Shown here piece after piece: positions 38,564 to 49,456 of a DNA stretch of 64,000 nucleotides. Source of the stretch: Sphingomonadales bacterium (GTDB taxonomy: Bacteria; Pseudomonadota; Alphaproteobacteria; Sphingomonadales; Sphingomonadaceae); the NCBI GenBank assembly GCA_027486415.1, contig JAIXPC010000006.1, forward strand, positions 184,902-248,901, given 5' to 3'. The first letter of the stretch is position 1, and every line of letters starts with the position of its first letter. The notes under the pieces are model-generated. The model saw only the letters and a program-made list of their open reading frames with translations, made no database searches and was not told the origin of the DNA. Position numbers and translations under genes: made by a program.

Positions 38564-39673
38564 ATGCCGATCACCGCCCGCTTGCTGATTGCCCCCCTCG
38601 CCCCCCTGGCCATTGCCGCCATGCTTGCCACGCCCGCCGCTGCCGCGGTGTCGCCGGCCGTCGGCAAGGCACTGAATGCCGCCGCTGCCGCCGCCAAGTC
38701 GCGCAACGGCGCCGGCGTGGCCGCCGCCATCGCCCAGGCCCGCGCCGCCGCCTCGACCGCCGAAGAAAAGCAGAAGACCGCGCAGATGGCCGGTTTCGCC
38801 TTCACCGCCGTCGGCCGTTATGGCGATGCTGCCGCCGCCCTTCAGGAAGTCGGCGCGCCGTGCAACCAGCTGGCGCCGCTCTATTATCAGGCCGGCCAGC
38901 TCGACAAGGCCGTGAGCATCGCCAAGTCGTGCCCGGGCGAAGGCAGCCAGATCCTCGTCGCCCAGGCCTATTCGCGCCAGGGCAACCACAAGGCGGCGAT
39001 CGCTGCCTACAACAAGCTGATCGCCTCGAACGGGCCCAAGGCCACCTATCTGGAAAACCTGTCGGGTGCCCAGTTCAAGGCCGGTGACAAGGCGGGCTAT
39101 CTTGCCACCACCACCAAGCTGATCAAGGTCGATGCCTCGCCGGCGCGCTGGAAGGTGCTGCTGTCCAACTTCCAGCAGAACAACATGCGTTCGGAAGCCA
39201 AGCTGGCCCTGTATCACCTGATGCTGGCCACCGGTTCGCTCACCCGCCCGGCCGATCTGCAGGATTTCGCCCGCCTCGCCCTGATCAACGGCCAGGCCGC
39301 CGTCGCCAAGTCGGCCCTGGAAAAGGCCGGCGGTGGCACCGACCCGATGAGCCAGAAGCTCGCCACTGCCGCAACCGCAGCCGTCGCCAAGGAAGGCGCC
39401 GAAGCCGTGAAGCTGTCGGCCGCTCCGGCCACCGCCTTCAAGGGCGGCAATGCCTGGCTGGGCCTGAACGACAATGCCAAGGCCATCGCCGCCTATGACA
39501 AGGCGATTGCCGCCAATGGCCTTGATGCCGATTATGCCCGCGTGTTCAAGGGCATCGCCCAGGTGAAGGCCGGTCAGAAGGCCGCTGCCATCACCACCTT
39601 CAAGGCGGTGAACGAAAAGAGCGGCATGAAGGACATCGCCGACCTGTGGAGCCTGTACGCCGGCAGCCGCTGA
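38564..39673 (+). CDS. Exported TPR-like protein
   Basis: 369 residues. A signal peptide (LLIAPLAPLAIAAMLATPAAAA) precedes an all-helical Ala/Lys-rich protein with loosely TPR-like units (ALYYQAGQLDKAVSIAKS; VAQAYSRQGNHKAAIAAYNK; AWLGLNDNAKAIAAYDKAI). Probably periplasmic; partners unknown. The ATG at 38564 is preceded by AAGGAA; an upstream frame to 38390 is rejected because it would bury the signal peptide. Followed by a strong terminator. Confidence 0.8.
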   Translation: MPITARLLIAPLAPLAIAAMLATPAAAAVSPAVGKALNAAAAAAKSRNGAGVAAAIAQARAAASTAEEKQKTAQMAGFAFTAVGRYGDAAAALQEVGAPCNQLAPLYYQAGQLDKAVSIAKSCPGEGSQILVAQAYSRQGNHKAAIAAYNKLIASNGPKATYLENLSGAQFKAGDKAGYLATTTKLIKVDASPARWKVLLSNFQQNNMRSEAKLALYHLMLATGSLTRPADLQDFARLALINGQAAVAKSALEKAGGGTDPMSQKLATAATAAVAKEGAEAVKLSAAPATAFKGGNAWLGLNDNAKAIAAYDKAIAANGLDADYARVFKGIAQVKAGQKAAAITTFKAVNEKSGMKDIADLWSLYAGSR

Positions 39674-39690
39674 GGCGCAGCGCGGCACTG

Positions 39691-39732
39691 ACAAGAAGGG
39701 CCGCCGTGGGATGCCACGGCGGCCTTTCTTGT
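39691..39732 (+). terminator. Rho-independent terminator after the TPR gene
   Basis: A 19-bp stem (39691-39709 with 39714-39732, one G-T mismatch, short loop) ends in a T-rich arm (TTTCTTGT). It starts 17 bp after the stop codon. Confidence 0.8.
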
Positions 39733-39772
39733 GTCGGCAAGGGCGGGCCTGCGGGCCGCGAGGACAGCGGGG

Positions 39773-39844
39773 CCCCGGATCAAGTCCGGGGCGACGACGT
39801 CATTTTCCCCACACCATCAACGTCACCCCGGACTTGATCCGGGG
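39773..39844. repeat. Inverted repeat of the CCCCGGACTTGATCCGGGG type
   Basis: Arms 39773-39796 and 39821-39844 match at 23 of 24 positions in inverted orientation around a 24-bp AT-richer loop. Each arm is itself near-palindromic. Repeats of this kind are familiar between genes of sphingomonads and look like REP elements. It lies between the TPR gene and bfr and has no coding content. Confidence 0.75.
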
Positions 39845-39908
39845 TCCAGCTATTTTCACCGGAACTTCAGCTGAGCCCCCGCCCCAGGGCACGGGACGCG
39901 AAACCCCT

Positions 39909-40388
39909 TCACTCCCCCGCCGGGCGCGATTGCAGCTGGATATAGTTGGCCAGACCCATCTGCCGGATCATCTCCTGCTGGGTCTCGATGAAATCGACAT
40001 GCTCTTCCTCCGCCGAAAGGATCTCGGCGAACAGGTCGCGGCTGGCGAAATCGCGCACGCTCTCGCAGTGCTGGATGGCGTCCTTCAACAGGGCGATGGC
40101 CTCGAACTCCAGCTCCAGATCGGCCTGGAGCACCTCTTCCACCGTCTCGCCGATCCGCAGACGGTTGAGCGCCTGCATGCCCGGCAGACCTTCGAGGAAG
40201 AAGATCCGTTCCATCAGCCGGTCGGCGTGCTTCATCTCGTCGATGGATTCGTGCCGCTCGTAATCGGCGAGCCGCTTGATGCCGAGATTGTCGAGCAGCC
40301 GGTAATGCAGCCAATATTGGTTGACCGCCGTCAGCTCGCCCTTGAGCACGGCGTTGAGAAATTCGATCACCTTGGCATCGCCACGCAT
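39909..40388 (-). CDS. bfr: Bacterioferritin
   Basis: 159 residues, four-helix ferritin fold. Ferroxidase ligands are visible in LKGELTAVNQYW, DEMKHADRLMER (His, plus the haem-ligand Met), and AEEEHVDFIETQ. It stores iron as a 24-subunit shell. bfd lies 103 bp upstream on the same strand. AT-rich sequences before both genes resemble iron-regulator sites. Confidence 0.96.
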   Translation of the reverse strand: MRGDAKVIEFLNAVLKGELTAVNQYWLHYRLLDNLGIKRLADYERHESIDEMKHADRLMERIFFLEGLPGMQALNRLRIGETVEEVLQADLELEFEAIALLKDAIQHCESVRDFASRDLFAEILSAEEEHVDFIETQQEMIRQMGLANYIQLQSRPAGE

Positions 40389-40461
40389 GGCACAGTCTCC
40401 CTTTTCACGGGAAACAATGCTGGCACCATGACGAAAAGTCAAGAAAAGCCGTTGTTTTTCC

Positions 40462-40479
40462 GATAGTTATTATTGCAAC
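40462..40479 (-). promoter_or_regulatory. Candidate iron-responsive operator upstream of bfr
   Basis: Reading on the minus strand, GTTGCAATAATAACTATC lies 74 bp upstream of bfr in an AT-rich patch. It resembles the GTTGCAAATCATTATC element upstream of bfd. The shared GTTGCAA-AT-TATC pattern is compatible with a Fur-type box, but the regulator is inferred. Confidence 0.4.
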
Positions 40480-40491
40480 GCACTTGCATTA

Positions 40492-40665
40492 TCAGGCTGC
40501 GTTGCGCGCCTCGCTCACCACTTCCCGGGCAAAGGGCAGGCACTGGCCACACTTGGGCTTGCAGCCAAGCTGGGCAAAGGCGGCCTTGGGGCAATTCCTG
40601 TCGGCAACCCGCGCGGCTTCGCGCACATCGCGTTCCTTCAGCGCATTGCAGACACAGACGATCAC
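40492..40665 (-). CDS. bfd: Bacterioferritin-associated ferredoxin
   Basis: 57 residues, found by reading the minus strand directly. It begins with a GTG at 40665 (VIVCVCNALKERDVREAA) and contains CKPKCGQCLPFAREVV. The spacing C-x-C, about 31 residues, then C-x2-C fits the [2Fe-2S] cluster of Bfd, which reduces and mobilises iron from bacterioferritin. Adjacent to bfr on the same strand. Confidence 0.88.
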   Translation of the reverse strand: MIVCVCNALKERDVREAARVADRNCPKAAFAQLGCKPKCGQCLPFAREVVSEARNAA

Positions 40666-40690
40666 GACAGACCCCGATTCGACGAGCGTT

Positions 40691-40713
40691 GTTGCAAATC
40701 ATTATCAGCAATC
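40691..40713 (-). promoter_or_regulatory. Candidate iron-responsive operator upstream of bfd
   Basis: Contains GTTGCAAATCATTATC and then AGCAATC, 26 bp upstream of the bfd start in an AT-rich patch. Similar to the site before bfr. A Fur-like regulator is a reasonable guess from gene function. Confidence 0.4.
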
Positions 40714-40811
40714 AGGCCGCTAATGCAAGTGGCTCGCAATAGCGTTTGTGACGGGACGGCTTGCATTGCACCCTTGCCCGGCGCAGCCTTTGCAACCGGG
40801 GAGGATGCGGC

Positions 40812-41438
40812 ATGGCGCGTGTGGGTGCACGGCAGCTCTGGTGGGCCCTGCTGATCGGGCTGTCAGGCTATTATCTCTATCGTGCCATCCTGTTCCGCTT
40901 CGTCCCGCCCGGCGCGCTGGGGCCTACCCTGTTCGACAAGCAGATCTGGTATGTCAGCCACCTTGCCTTCGCGCTGCCGGTGCTGCTGGGCGCGCCGCTG
41001 CAGTTCAGCCAGCGCCTGCGCCGCGCCCGCCCGGCCCTGCACCGGCAACTGGGCCGCGCCTATGTGATCGGGGCCACGGGCGCGGCGCTCACCGCCATCT
41101 GGCTGGGGGCCACGCTTGATCTGGAAGGGTCACGCCTGCCGATCGTGCTGCTGGGCCTCTTGTGGCTGGGCTTCACGCTGGCGGCGTGGCGCTGTGCTGT
41201 CAGGCGCGATTTCGACGCCCACCGCCAGTTCATGATCCGCAGCTATGGGCTGGCGCTGGTGCTGGTCTGGCTCAGGATCATCGGCGATGTGCCGGGCGAC
41301 ACGATGTTCTTCTACATCAAGGATCAGGCCATCCGCGACACCACGCAGGAATGGATGAGCTGGGTGGTGCCGCTGATCGTGATGGAACTGGCGCTGTCGT
41401 GGTGGCCGCTGTTCCGGCGCAAGCCTGCGCGGGGTTAA
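40812..41438 (+). CDS. DUF2306-type integral membrane protein
   Basis: 208 residues with six or so hydrophobic helices ([23 protein letters not shown]-like [68 protein letters not shown]). The HRQFMIRSY motif with conserved His and Arg is typical of DUF2306. Function unknown. The ATG at 40812 follows GGGGAGG. Overlaps the end of mutL by 4 bp, tail to tail. Confidence 0.72.
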   Translation: MARVGARQLWWALLIGLSGYYLYRAILFRFVPPGALGPTLFDKQIWYVSHLAFALPVLLGAPLQFSQRLRRARPALHRQLGRAYVIGATGAALTAIWLGATLDLEGSRLPIVLLGLLWLGFTLAAWRCAVRRDFDAHRQFMIRSYGLALVLVWLRIIGDVPGDTMFFYIKDQAIRDTTQEWMSWVVPLIVMELALSWWPLFRRKPARG

Positions 41439-43252
41439 CGCCGGCCGAAAAGCTTTTCGATGTCGGTCTTGGCCAGCCGCACCCAGGTCGGGCGGCCATG
41501 GTTGCACTGGCCGCTGTGAGGGGTGATCTCCATTTCGCGCAGCAGGGCGTTCATTTCGGCGATGGACAGCGCGCGGCCGGCGCGAACGCTGCCGTGGCAG
41601 GCCATGGTGGCGGCGACATGATCGAGCCGCTCCTTCAAACTCAGCGCGCGACCAAAAGCCGACAGGTCATCGGCCAGATCGGTGATCAGGCCCTTGACGT
41701 CGCACGCACCCAGCACGGCCGGCGTCGCGCGCACCAGCACGGCGGTGGGGCCAAAGCCCTCCACCTCCAGCCCCAGCTCGGCCAGTTCGGCGGCGCGATC
41801 GGCAATGCGGCCGGCGGCGATCTCGTCCAGTTCCACCACCTCCGGCACCAGCAGCGCCTGCGCCGCCACCCCGCCGCCGGCCAGCGCCCGGTTCATGCGC
41901 TCAAGGGTCAGGCGTTCGTGGGCGGCGTGCTGATCGACGATGATCAGCGCATCATCGGTTTCGGCGACAATATAGGTGGCAGCGACCTGCCCGCGCGCCG
42001 CGCCCAGCGGAAACTGTGGCGAGGCCGGTGGCGCTGCTGCCGGCGCCGGGGCGGCAAAGGCCGGCGGCAATTGGCCAAACAGGCGCGGCGCTTCGGCAAG
42101 GCCAGCCGGTTGCGCGAATTGGCCAGCCGTTGGCGCGAAAGGGACAGCACCAGCCGCAAACTGGTCAGCCGGGGGCCAGCCGCTTGCAGCCGGTGCCAGC
42201 GGTTCCGCCACGAACGCCGCCAGCGCAGCGCCCGACACCTGGCTGCTGGCGCGGTGGCCCGCCGCGTCCAGCGCACGGCGCAGACCCGATACGATCATGC
42301 CGCGCACCTGCGCCGAATCGCGGAACCGCACCTCGGTCTTGGCGGGGTGGACGTTCACGTCAACGAAGTCGCCCGGCACATCCAGGAACAGCGCCACCAC
42401 CGGGTGCCGATCGCGCGCCAACAGGTCCTGATAGGCCCCGCGCAGCGCGCCCATCAACAGGCGATCGCGCACAGGCCTTTGATTTACAAACAGATATTGG
42501 TGATCGGCAATGCCGCGATTCCAGGTCGGAATGCCGGCCAAACCGCCCAGGTGCAGCCCATCGCGCGCCAGATCGACAGCTACGGCGTTGCTGGCAAACT
42601 CCGGGCCGATGATGGCCGACAGCCGTGCCAGCAGCGCCTCAGGCCCATCGTCAGGCAGCGGCGGCAGATTGAGGATGCGCCTGCCCTCATGCTCGACGAC
42701 AAATCCCACCTGCGGCCGCGCCATCGCCAGCCGGCGGATGTGATCGAGACAGGCCGCCAATTCGGAACGCTGTGATTTCAGGAACTTGCGCCGTGCCGGC
42801 ACAGCCGCGAACAGGCCATCGACGCGCACCACCGTCCCCGGCGCGGCACTCGCCGGGCCGTCGTGAACCACGCGACCATTGTCCACCACCAGCCGCCAGC
42901 CCTCCCCGCCCGCTGGCCGGCTGGTGAGCGTCAGGGTGGCCACCGACCCGATCGAAGGCAGCGCCTCCCCACGGAAGCCCATGGTGGCGATCACCGACAG
43001 ATCATCATCGGGCAATTTCGACGTGGCATGGCGCTCTACCGCCAGGCGCAGCTGATCGGGTGCCATGCCGATGCCATCATCGGCCACTTCCAGCCCGTCG
43101 ATGCCACCGTTCACCAGCCTGACGAGAATGCGGCGCGCGCCAGCATCCAGAGCATTTTCAACAAGTTCCTTGGCCGCGCTGGCCGGACGCTCCACCACCT
43201 CGCCAGCAGCGATGCGGTTGATCAGGGTCTCGGGCAGGCGACGGATCGGCAC
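41435..43252 (-). CDS. mutL: DNA mismatch repair protein MutL
   Basis: 605 residues. The N-terminal GHKL ATPase has [22 protein letters not shown] and [13 protein letters not shown]. An Ala/Pro-rich linker spans about 315-415. The C-terminal domain carries [12 protein letters not shown], the metal-binding motif of MutL endonucleases, so it should nick DNA itself, as expected in a bacterium without MutH. mutS is not in the window. Confidence 0.96.
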   Translation of the reverse strand: MPIRRLPETLINRIAAGEVVERPASAAKELVENALDAGARRILVRLVNGGIDGLEVADDGIGMAPDQLRLAVERHATSKLPDDDLSVIATMGFRGEALPSIGSVATLTLTSRPAGGEGWRLVVDNGRVVHDGPASAAPGTVVRVDGLFAAVPARRKFLKSQRSELAACLDHIRRLAMARPQVGFVVEHEGRRILNLPPLPDDGPEALLARLSAIIGPEFASNAVAVDLARDGLHLGGLAGIPTWNRGIADHQYLFVNQRPVRDRLLMGALRGAYQDLLARDRHPVVALFLDVPGDFVDVNVHPAKTEVRFRDSAQVRGMIVSGLRRALDAAGHRASSQVSGAALAAFVAEPLAPAASGWPPADQFAAGAVPFAPTAGQFAQPAGLAEAPRLFGQLPPAFAAPAPAAAPPASPQFPLGAARGQVAATYIVAETDDALIIVDQHAAHERLTLERMNRALAGGGVAAQALLVPEVVELDEIAAGRIADRAAELAELGLEVEGFGPTAVLVRATPAVLGACDVKGLITDLADDLSAFGRALSLKERLDHVAATMACHGSVRAGRALSIAEMNALLREMEITPHSGQCNHGRPTWVRLAKTDIEKLFGRR

Positions 43253-43265
43253 GGCGCTGTTCTAG

Positions 43266-44444
<1,179 letters not shown>

Positions 44445-44469
44445 CCCACCCGACGGGAACCATCGCCCG

Positions 44470-45420
44470 ATGGACTGGACGCCCGCACCCCGCCGCACCA
44501 CCGCCCTTCGGCGGGAGCAGAATCTTGCTCTGGTGTCAGCAGTCGTGTCGGGTGCGGTTATCGCGGCCGGGCTGATCCTGCTGCTGGTGGCGCGCGTCAA
44601 TCCCGATACCGCCAGCGGCGTTCGGGCTGCCGCCACCGACATTGTCGCCCCCGTCTGGTCGGTGGTGCGATCGCCCCTTGATGGCGCCGCCAAGCTGGCC
44701 GGCGATTTCAGCGACTATTTTGGTGCCGTCTCCCGCGCTGACCGGCTGGAGGCCGAGCTTGATATCGCCAATGCCCGCCTGCGCGCCGCCCGGGCCGGGC
44801 AACGCGAACTGCAGCAGCTCAAACGCCTGATGGCCGTGCGCGAACCCACCCGCACCGTGGTCGCCACCACCCGCATCGCGGCCGCCACGGCAGGCAGCGT
44901 GGCACGCACCGCGATGCTGGCGGTGGGCAGCGGCGACGGCGTGACACGCGATATGCCGGTAATCGGCAGGGATGGACTTGTGGGCCGCACATTGGAGGTG
45001 GGGCGCACATCGGCTCGTGTCCTGCTGATCACCGATCCGGTATCGCGCGTACCGGTGATCGTGGAGCGCACGGGCCAGGCTGGCCTTGCCATCGGCCGCA
45101 ATCTGCCAACCCTGCTTCTTGCCGACCGCGTTGGCCCGGATCAGCCGCTGATCGTCGGCGATCGTATCGTCACTTCGGGCGATGGCGGCGTCTATCCGCC
45201 AGGCGTTCCGGTCGGCGTCGTCGTCGATGCCAGCCCGCAAATGCCGCTGATCCGCCCCGCCTCCAGCCCGCTTGGTGGCGGCTTTGTCACCGTGGAGCGC
45301 GGCTGGCTGCCGATCCCGGCTGACACGCCGGCTGGCCCGGTCTTTGATGCGCCGGTGCCGGTGGAAGCCCGCACGCGCGGCGCGCCGGCACCGCGCCTCC
45401 GCGGAGCCGATACCCCGTGA
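44470..45420 (+). CDS. mreC: Rod shape-determining protein MreC
   Basis: 316 residues. A cytoplasmic start and one membrane helix (VVSGAVIAAGLILLLVARV) precede a coiled coil (RLEAELDIANARLRAARA) and the two-beta-barrel MreC domain (RDMPVIGRDGLVGRTLEVG; VGDRIVTSGDGGVYPPGVPV). A Pro-rich tail follows. It activates PBP2-RodA in the periplasm. Overlaps mreD by a GTGA. Confidence 0.94.
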   Translation: MDWTPAPRRTTALRREQNLALVSAVVSGAVIAAGLILLLVARVNPDTASGVRAAATDIVAPVWSVVRSPLDGAAKLAGDFSDYFGAVSRADRLEAELDIANARLRAARAGQRELQQLKRLMAVREPTRTVVATTRIAAATAGSVARTAMLAVGSGDGVTRDMPVIGRDGLVGRTLEVGRTSARVLLITDPVSRVPVIVERTGQAGLAIGRNLPTLLLADRVGPDQPLIVGDRIVTSGDGGVYPPGVPVGVVVDASPQMPLIRPASSPLGGGFVTVERGWLPIPADTPAGPVFDAPVPVEARTRGAPAPRLRGADTP

Positions 45421-45977
45421 TTTCCACCCCACCCCCGCCCGCGCTGCTGATGTCGCCGGCCGAACGGCGGCGCTGGCTGATCTCGCTGTGGCGTTATGGC
45501 GTTCCGGCGCTGGCCAGCGTGCTGTTCCTGGTGCTGATGCTGGCGCCTGTGCCGGTCAGCCTGCCGGCGATGCCGCACCTGGCGCTGATGGGTGTGCTGG
45601 CCTGGGCCATGCTGCAGCCCGGACTGATGCCGCCCTGGGTGGCGTTCCTCATCGGGATGCTCGCCGATCTGCTGTTCGGCCAGCCGCTGGGCGTGAATGC
45701 CACGTTGTTTGCACTTGCCACGGGCGCGATGCGCATGGCGTCTCGCGCCTTTGGCCGTCATGGGCCGGGATTTGACTGGATGCTGGTTGCAGCCGTGCTG
45801 CTGGGGGTCGCTCTCACCACAGCGCCGCTGATGGCGCTTGCTGGCCAGCCGACCGAAGTGCTGCCGCTGCTGTGGCAATGGCTGACCAGCGTGGTGGCGT
45901 GGCCGCTGGTGGCACGCACCTGCGCGGCCGTGCAGCGCCGTCTGGCGGCATCGGCGCCGCAATGGCGCCATGGATGA
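45417..45977 (+). CDS. mreD: Rod shape-determining protein MreD
   Basis: 186 residues with five or so membrane helices (YGVPALASVLFLVLMLAPV; HLALMGVLAWAMLQPGLMP; PPWVAFLIGMLADLLFGQPL; WMLVAAVLLGVALTTAPLM; LLWQWLTSVVAWPLVA). The PPW-F-IGMLADLLFGQPLG motif is characteristic. Starts with a GTG overlapping the mreC stop; its end overlaps mrdA by 8 bp. Confidence 0.92.
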   Translation: MISTPPPPALLMSPAERRRWLISLWRYGVPALASVLFLVLMLAPVPVSLPAMPHLALMGVLAWAMLQPGLMPPWVAFLIGMLADLLFGQPLGVNATLFALATGAMRMASRAFGRHGPGFDWMLVAAVLLGVALTTAPLMALAGQPTEVLPLLWQWLTSVVAWPLVARTCAAVQRRLAASAPQWRHG

Positions 45978-47979
45978 TCCCGTCCGCCGGATGGCGTTCA
46001 CCCGCCGTGCCCTGCTGCTGGGGGCCGGCATGGCGACAACCGGCGGATTGCTGGCCGGCCGCATGGCCTGGCTGGCGGTCTTTCAGGGCGAGAATTATCA
46101 GCTGAAGGCGCAGGAAAATCGCGTCCAGAACCGCCTGATCCCACCCCGGCGCGGGTGGATCGTCGATCGCCACGGCAAGCCCATCGCCATGAACCGGCCA
46201 GATTACCGTCTGGAGTTGCGGCCCGCCGAAATCGAGGATCTGGATGCCACGCTGATCGCCGTGCGCGGTGTCATCAATCTCGATCTCGCCGAAGAGGCCC
46301 GCATCCGCGACGACGTCGCCACCCAGCCCAGCTTCATGCCGGTCGTTGTCCGCCAGAATCTGAGCTGGGCCGAGTTTTCAGCCTGCAATGTCCGGCTGAC
46401 CACCCTGCCCGGCGTCACGCCGGTGCAAAGCTTTTCGCGCTTCTATCCGGAAGGTGAACATTTCGCCCACGTCGTCGGCTATGTTGGGGCGCCCACACCC
46501 GAGCAATACAAGGCCGAAAAAAACCCGCTGCTGATCTACCCCGGTTTCCGCATCGGCAAGGACGGCATCGAACGCTTTGCCGACAAGCGCTTGCGCGGCA
46601 CAGCCGGCGCCAGTCGGGTCGAGGTAACGGCGCGCGGCGAGCTGGTGCGTGAGCTCGGCACCCGCGCCGATGCGCCAGGCGAAACACTCAAGCTGACGAT
46701 CGACCGCGACCTGCAGGATTACGCCGCGCGGCGGCTGGGCGACAATTCGGCCAGCGTCATCGTCATCGATTGCGTGACGGGCGATGTGCTCTGCATGGTC
46801 TCGATGCCAGCCTATGATCCCAACATCTTTTCCCGCCGCGTGCCCGCCAAACTTTGGAATTCATTGCAGGAAGATGATCACACCCCGCTCTTGAACAAGA
46901 GCGCGATGGGCCTCTACCCGCCCGGCTCCACCTTCAAGATGGTGACGACGCTGGCGGCGCTGGAGGCTGGCGTCGATCCCGGTGAAAGCGTCGGCTGTTC
47001 CGGCGCCTACAGGCTGGGCAGCAACACCTGGCACTGCCACGCCCGGCGCGGCCACGGTGGCGTGAACATGCACCGTGCGCTGCCGCTCAGCTGCGACACC
47101 TATTTCTATGCCATGGGCCGCCGGGTGGGCATCGATGCCATCGCCCGCATGGCACGCCGGCTGGGGCTGGGGCAGGAGTATGATCTGCCCCTGCCAGGCC
47201 AGGCCGGCGGCATCGTTCCCGACAAGGCGTGGAAGATGCGCCGTTATGGACCGGATACGCGCAAAGGCGGCTGGCGCGAGGGCGAGACGCTCAATGCGTC
47301 GATCGGTCAAGGCTATATCGTGACCAACCCGCTGCAATTGGCGGTGATGACAGCGCGTCTGGCCAGTGGCAGAGCCGTCGAGCCGCGCCTTTTTGCCGAT
47401 GAGAGCAAGCGGCCACCCGAGTTCCCGTCGCTCGGCATTCCCGAGACGCATCTGGCTCTCGTGCGGCAAGGGATGATTGATGTCGTCAATGCCCGCTATG
47501 GCACCGCGCCGGCCGCGCGAAGCGCCATCCCCGACGTCATGATCGCCGGCAAAACCGGCACTGCCCAGGTTCGCCGCATCAGCATGGCCGAACGCCGCCG
47601 CGGCGTCATCCGTAACGAGGCACTGCCCTGGAAACAGCGCGATCACGCGCTGTTCGTCGCCTTTGCTCCGACGGACGCACCGCGCTATGCCTGCTCCGTG
47701 ATCGTCGAACATGGCATTGCCGGCGGCCGCTATGCCGCCCCCATCGCGCGTGATGTGCTGGGGTTCCTGTTCGAACCCGGCCGCGCCCTTGCCGTGCTGC
47801 CACCAATCGAGGCCGAAGCCGCCCGGCGCCGGGCCGAGCGCCAGGCCGCCGAAACCGCCGCCAGCATCGCCGTCGAGCGCCGCGAGATGATGCCCAGCTG
47901 GCTGCGGATCGACATCAGGCCGCCACAGTTCGAAATCGCCGATCCCGACGCGCCGCAGCCGCCGCGCGAGCCGGAGTAA
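45970..47979 (+). CDS. mrdA: Penicillin-binding protein 2 (elongasome transpeptidase)
   Basis: 669 residues. A membrane anchor near the N-terminus is followed by the dimerisation domain (RGWIVDRHGKPIAMNRPDYRL region) and a transpeptidase domain. The latter has the catalytic Ser in GSTFK, the second motif SCD (LPLSCDTYFYA) and KTG in AGKTGTAQVR. It cross-links lateral-wall peptidoglycan with RodA. A 50-residue Glu/Arg-rich tail follows the domain. Confidence 0.95.
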   Translation: MDDPVRRMAFTRRALLLGAGMATTGGLLAGRMAWLAVFQGENYQLKAQENRVQNRLIPPRRGWIVDRHGKPIAMNRPDYRLELRPAEIEDLDATLIAVRGVINLDLAEEARIRDDVATQPSFMPVVVRQNLSWAEFSACNVRLTTLPGVTPVQSFSRFYPEGEHFAHVVGYVGAPTPEQYKAEKNPLLIYPGFRIGKDGIERFADKRLRGTAGASRVEVTARGELVRELGTRADAPGETLKLTIDRDLQDYAARRLGDNSASVIVIDCVTGDVLCMVSMPAYDPNIFSRRVPAKLWNSLQEDDHTPLLNKSAMGLYPPGSTFKMVTTLAALEAGVDPGESVGCSGAYRLGSNTWHCHARRGHGGVNMHRALPLSCDTYFYAMGRRVGIDAIARMARRLGLGQEYDLPLPGQAGGIVPDKAWKMRRYGPDTRKGGWREGETLNASIGQGYIVTNPLQLAVMTARLASGRAVEPRLFADESKRPPEFPSLGIPETHLALVRQGMIDVVNARYGTAPAARSAIPDVMIAGKTGTAQVRRISMAERRRGVIRNEALPWKQRDHALFVAFAPTDAPRYACSVIVEHGIAGGRYAAPIARDVLGFLFEPGRALAVLPPIEAEAARRRAERQAAETAASIAVERREMMPSWLRIDIRPPQFEIADPDAPQPPREPE

Positions 47980-47984
47980 AGCCG

Positions 47985-49094
47985 TTGGACCTGCTCAACG
48001 GTCCCTGGCAACGGGAACTCGCCCGCCTGCCGTGGACGGTGGTGGTGCTGGTCTGCGCCATCGCGGGCTTTGGCCTTGTCGTGCTCTACTCCGCTGCTGG
48101 CGGCTCGCTGGAGCCCTGGGCCCTGAAACAGGGCGTTCGCTTTGCCGTATTCCTGCTCGGGGCGTTGGCGCTGGCCCTGGTGCCCCCCGAACGCTGGCTG
48201 GCGCTCGCCTGGCCGATCTATCTGACACTGCTGATCGCGCTGGTGGGCGTGGAGCTGGTCGGCGCCGTCCGAGGTGGCAGCCAGCGCTGGCTCGACCTCG
48301 GCTTCATGCAGTTTCAGCCATCCGAAATGATGAAGCTGGCCATCGTGCTGGTTCTGGCCCGCTACTACCAGTACGTGCCGAAGGGGTATGAAAGCCGCGC
48401 ACAGGTGCTGATACCCGCGCTGGCGCTGATCGCCATTCCGGTTGGCCTGGTGATGCTGCAACCCGATCTGGGCACGGCGCTGTCGATCATGTTCGGCGGC
48501 GTCGTGGTGCTCTTCCTGGCCGGCGTGCGGCTGTGGCTGTTCGGAACGGCGGCCGCAGCCGTGGGTGCACTGCTGCCCATCGCATGGACGATGCTGCACG
48601 AATATCAGCGCAAGCGCGTGCTGATCTTCCTTGATCCCGAAAGCGACCCCCGCGGCGCCGGCTATCACATCACCCAGAGCAAGATTGCCATCGGATCAGG
48701 TGGGCTCACCGGCAAGGGCTTCCTGAATGGCACGCAGAGCCATCTCGATTATCTGCCTGAACTCCACACTGATTTTGCCTTTGCCACCATGGCTGAGGAA
48801 TGGGGTCTGGTGGGCGGCCTGTTCGTGATCGTCATGTATGGCCTGGTCCTGGTCTGGGGCCTCCGCACCGCTGTCAACGCGCGCACCCAGTTTCAGCGGT
48901 TGCTGGCACTGGGCCTGATGGCCACGCTGTTTTTCTACCTCGCGATCAATATGATGATGGTGATGGGCCTGGCCCCCGTCGTCGGCATCCCGTTGCCACT
49001 GATCAGTTGGGGCGGCAGCGCGATGATGACAGTGATGATCCTGTTGGGCCTGGTGATGGGCATCGCGCGAGCCAACCGCCCTCGACTTGATTGA
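47985..49094 (+). CDS. rodA: Peptidoglycan glycosyltransferase RodA
   Basis: 369 residues, SEDS family with about ten membrane helices. Motifs: GGSQRWLDLGFMQFQPSEMMKLA, GAGYHITQSKIAIGSGGLTGKG, FLPELHTDFAFATMAEEWGL-like YLPELHTDFAFATMAEEWG, and PLPLISWGGSAMMT. It polymerises glycan strands with PBP2. The start is a TTG at 47985, five bases after the mrdA stop. Last gene of the shape operon. Confidence 0.95.
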   Translation: MDLLNGPWQRELARLPWTVVVLVCAIAGFGLVVLYSAAGGSLEPWALKQGVRFAVFLLGALALALVPPERWLALAWPIYLTLLIALVGVELVGAVRGGSQRWLDLGFMQFQPSEMMKLAIVLVLARYYQYVPKGYESRAQVLIPALALIAIPVGLVMLQPDLGTALSIMFGGVVVLFLAGVRLWLFGTAAAAVGALLPIAWTMLHEYQRKRVLIFLDPESDPRGAGYHITQSKIAIGSGGLTGKGFLNGTQSHLDYLPELHTDFAFATMAEEWGLVGGLFVIVMYGLVLVWGLRTAVNARTQFQRLLALGLMATLFFYLAINMMMVMGLAPVVGIPLPLISWGGSAMMTVMILLGLVMGIARANRPRLD

Positions 49095-49132
49095 GAATGC
49101 GAGCCTTGAAGGCCGCAACTTCAAAAAACCGG

Positions 49133-49161
49133 TTTACAACCCCCCACCCCCCTGCTAATCG
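49133..49161 (+). promoter_or_regulatory. Candidate sigma70-type promoter for tRNA-Lys
   Basis: TTTACA at 49133-49138 and TAATCG at 49156-49161 with a 17-bp C-rich spacer, in the 121-bp gap between rodA and the tRNA. Confidence 0.5.
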
Positions 49162-49215
49162 CCCGCTCCCGACCGGACGGCATCCCGATCCGGCCCGTTC
49201 GCCCCGCGGCGATGT

Positions 49216-49293
<78 letters not shown>

Positions 49294-49357
49294 TTCTCTC
49301 ATAAAAACAACGATTTAACGGTCCGCTTCGGCGCGCTCGTGCGTGCGCTGTGTCCGC

Positions 49358-49403
49358 TGGGCAACAGATTGGGCAACATTGACGCGTTGGGCAACCGGGC
49401 AAC
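49358..49403 (+). repeat. Left cluster of (T/C)GGGCAAC motifs, putative integrase arm sites
   Basis: Four copies in direct orientation at 49358-49365, 49370-49377, 49388-49395 and 49396-49403, starting 64 bp inside attL. The same motif clusters next to attR. No gene covers this stretch (49292-49456). Confidence 0.65.
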
Positions 49404-49456
49404 AAAAAAGGCGCAGCGATCTGGACCGCCGCGCCCCATTTGCAGCCTCGCTGGCG

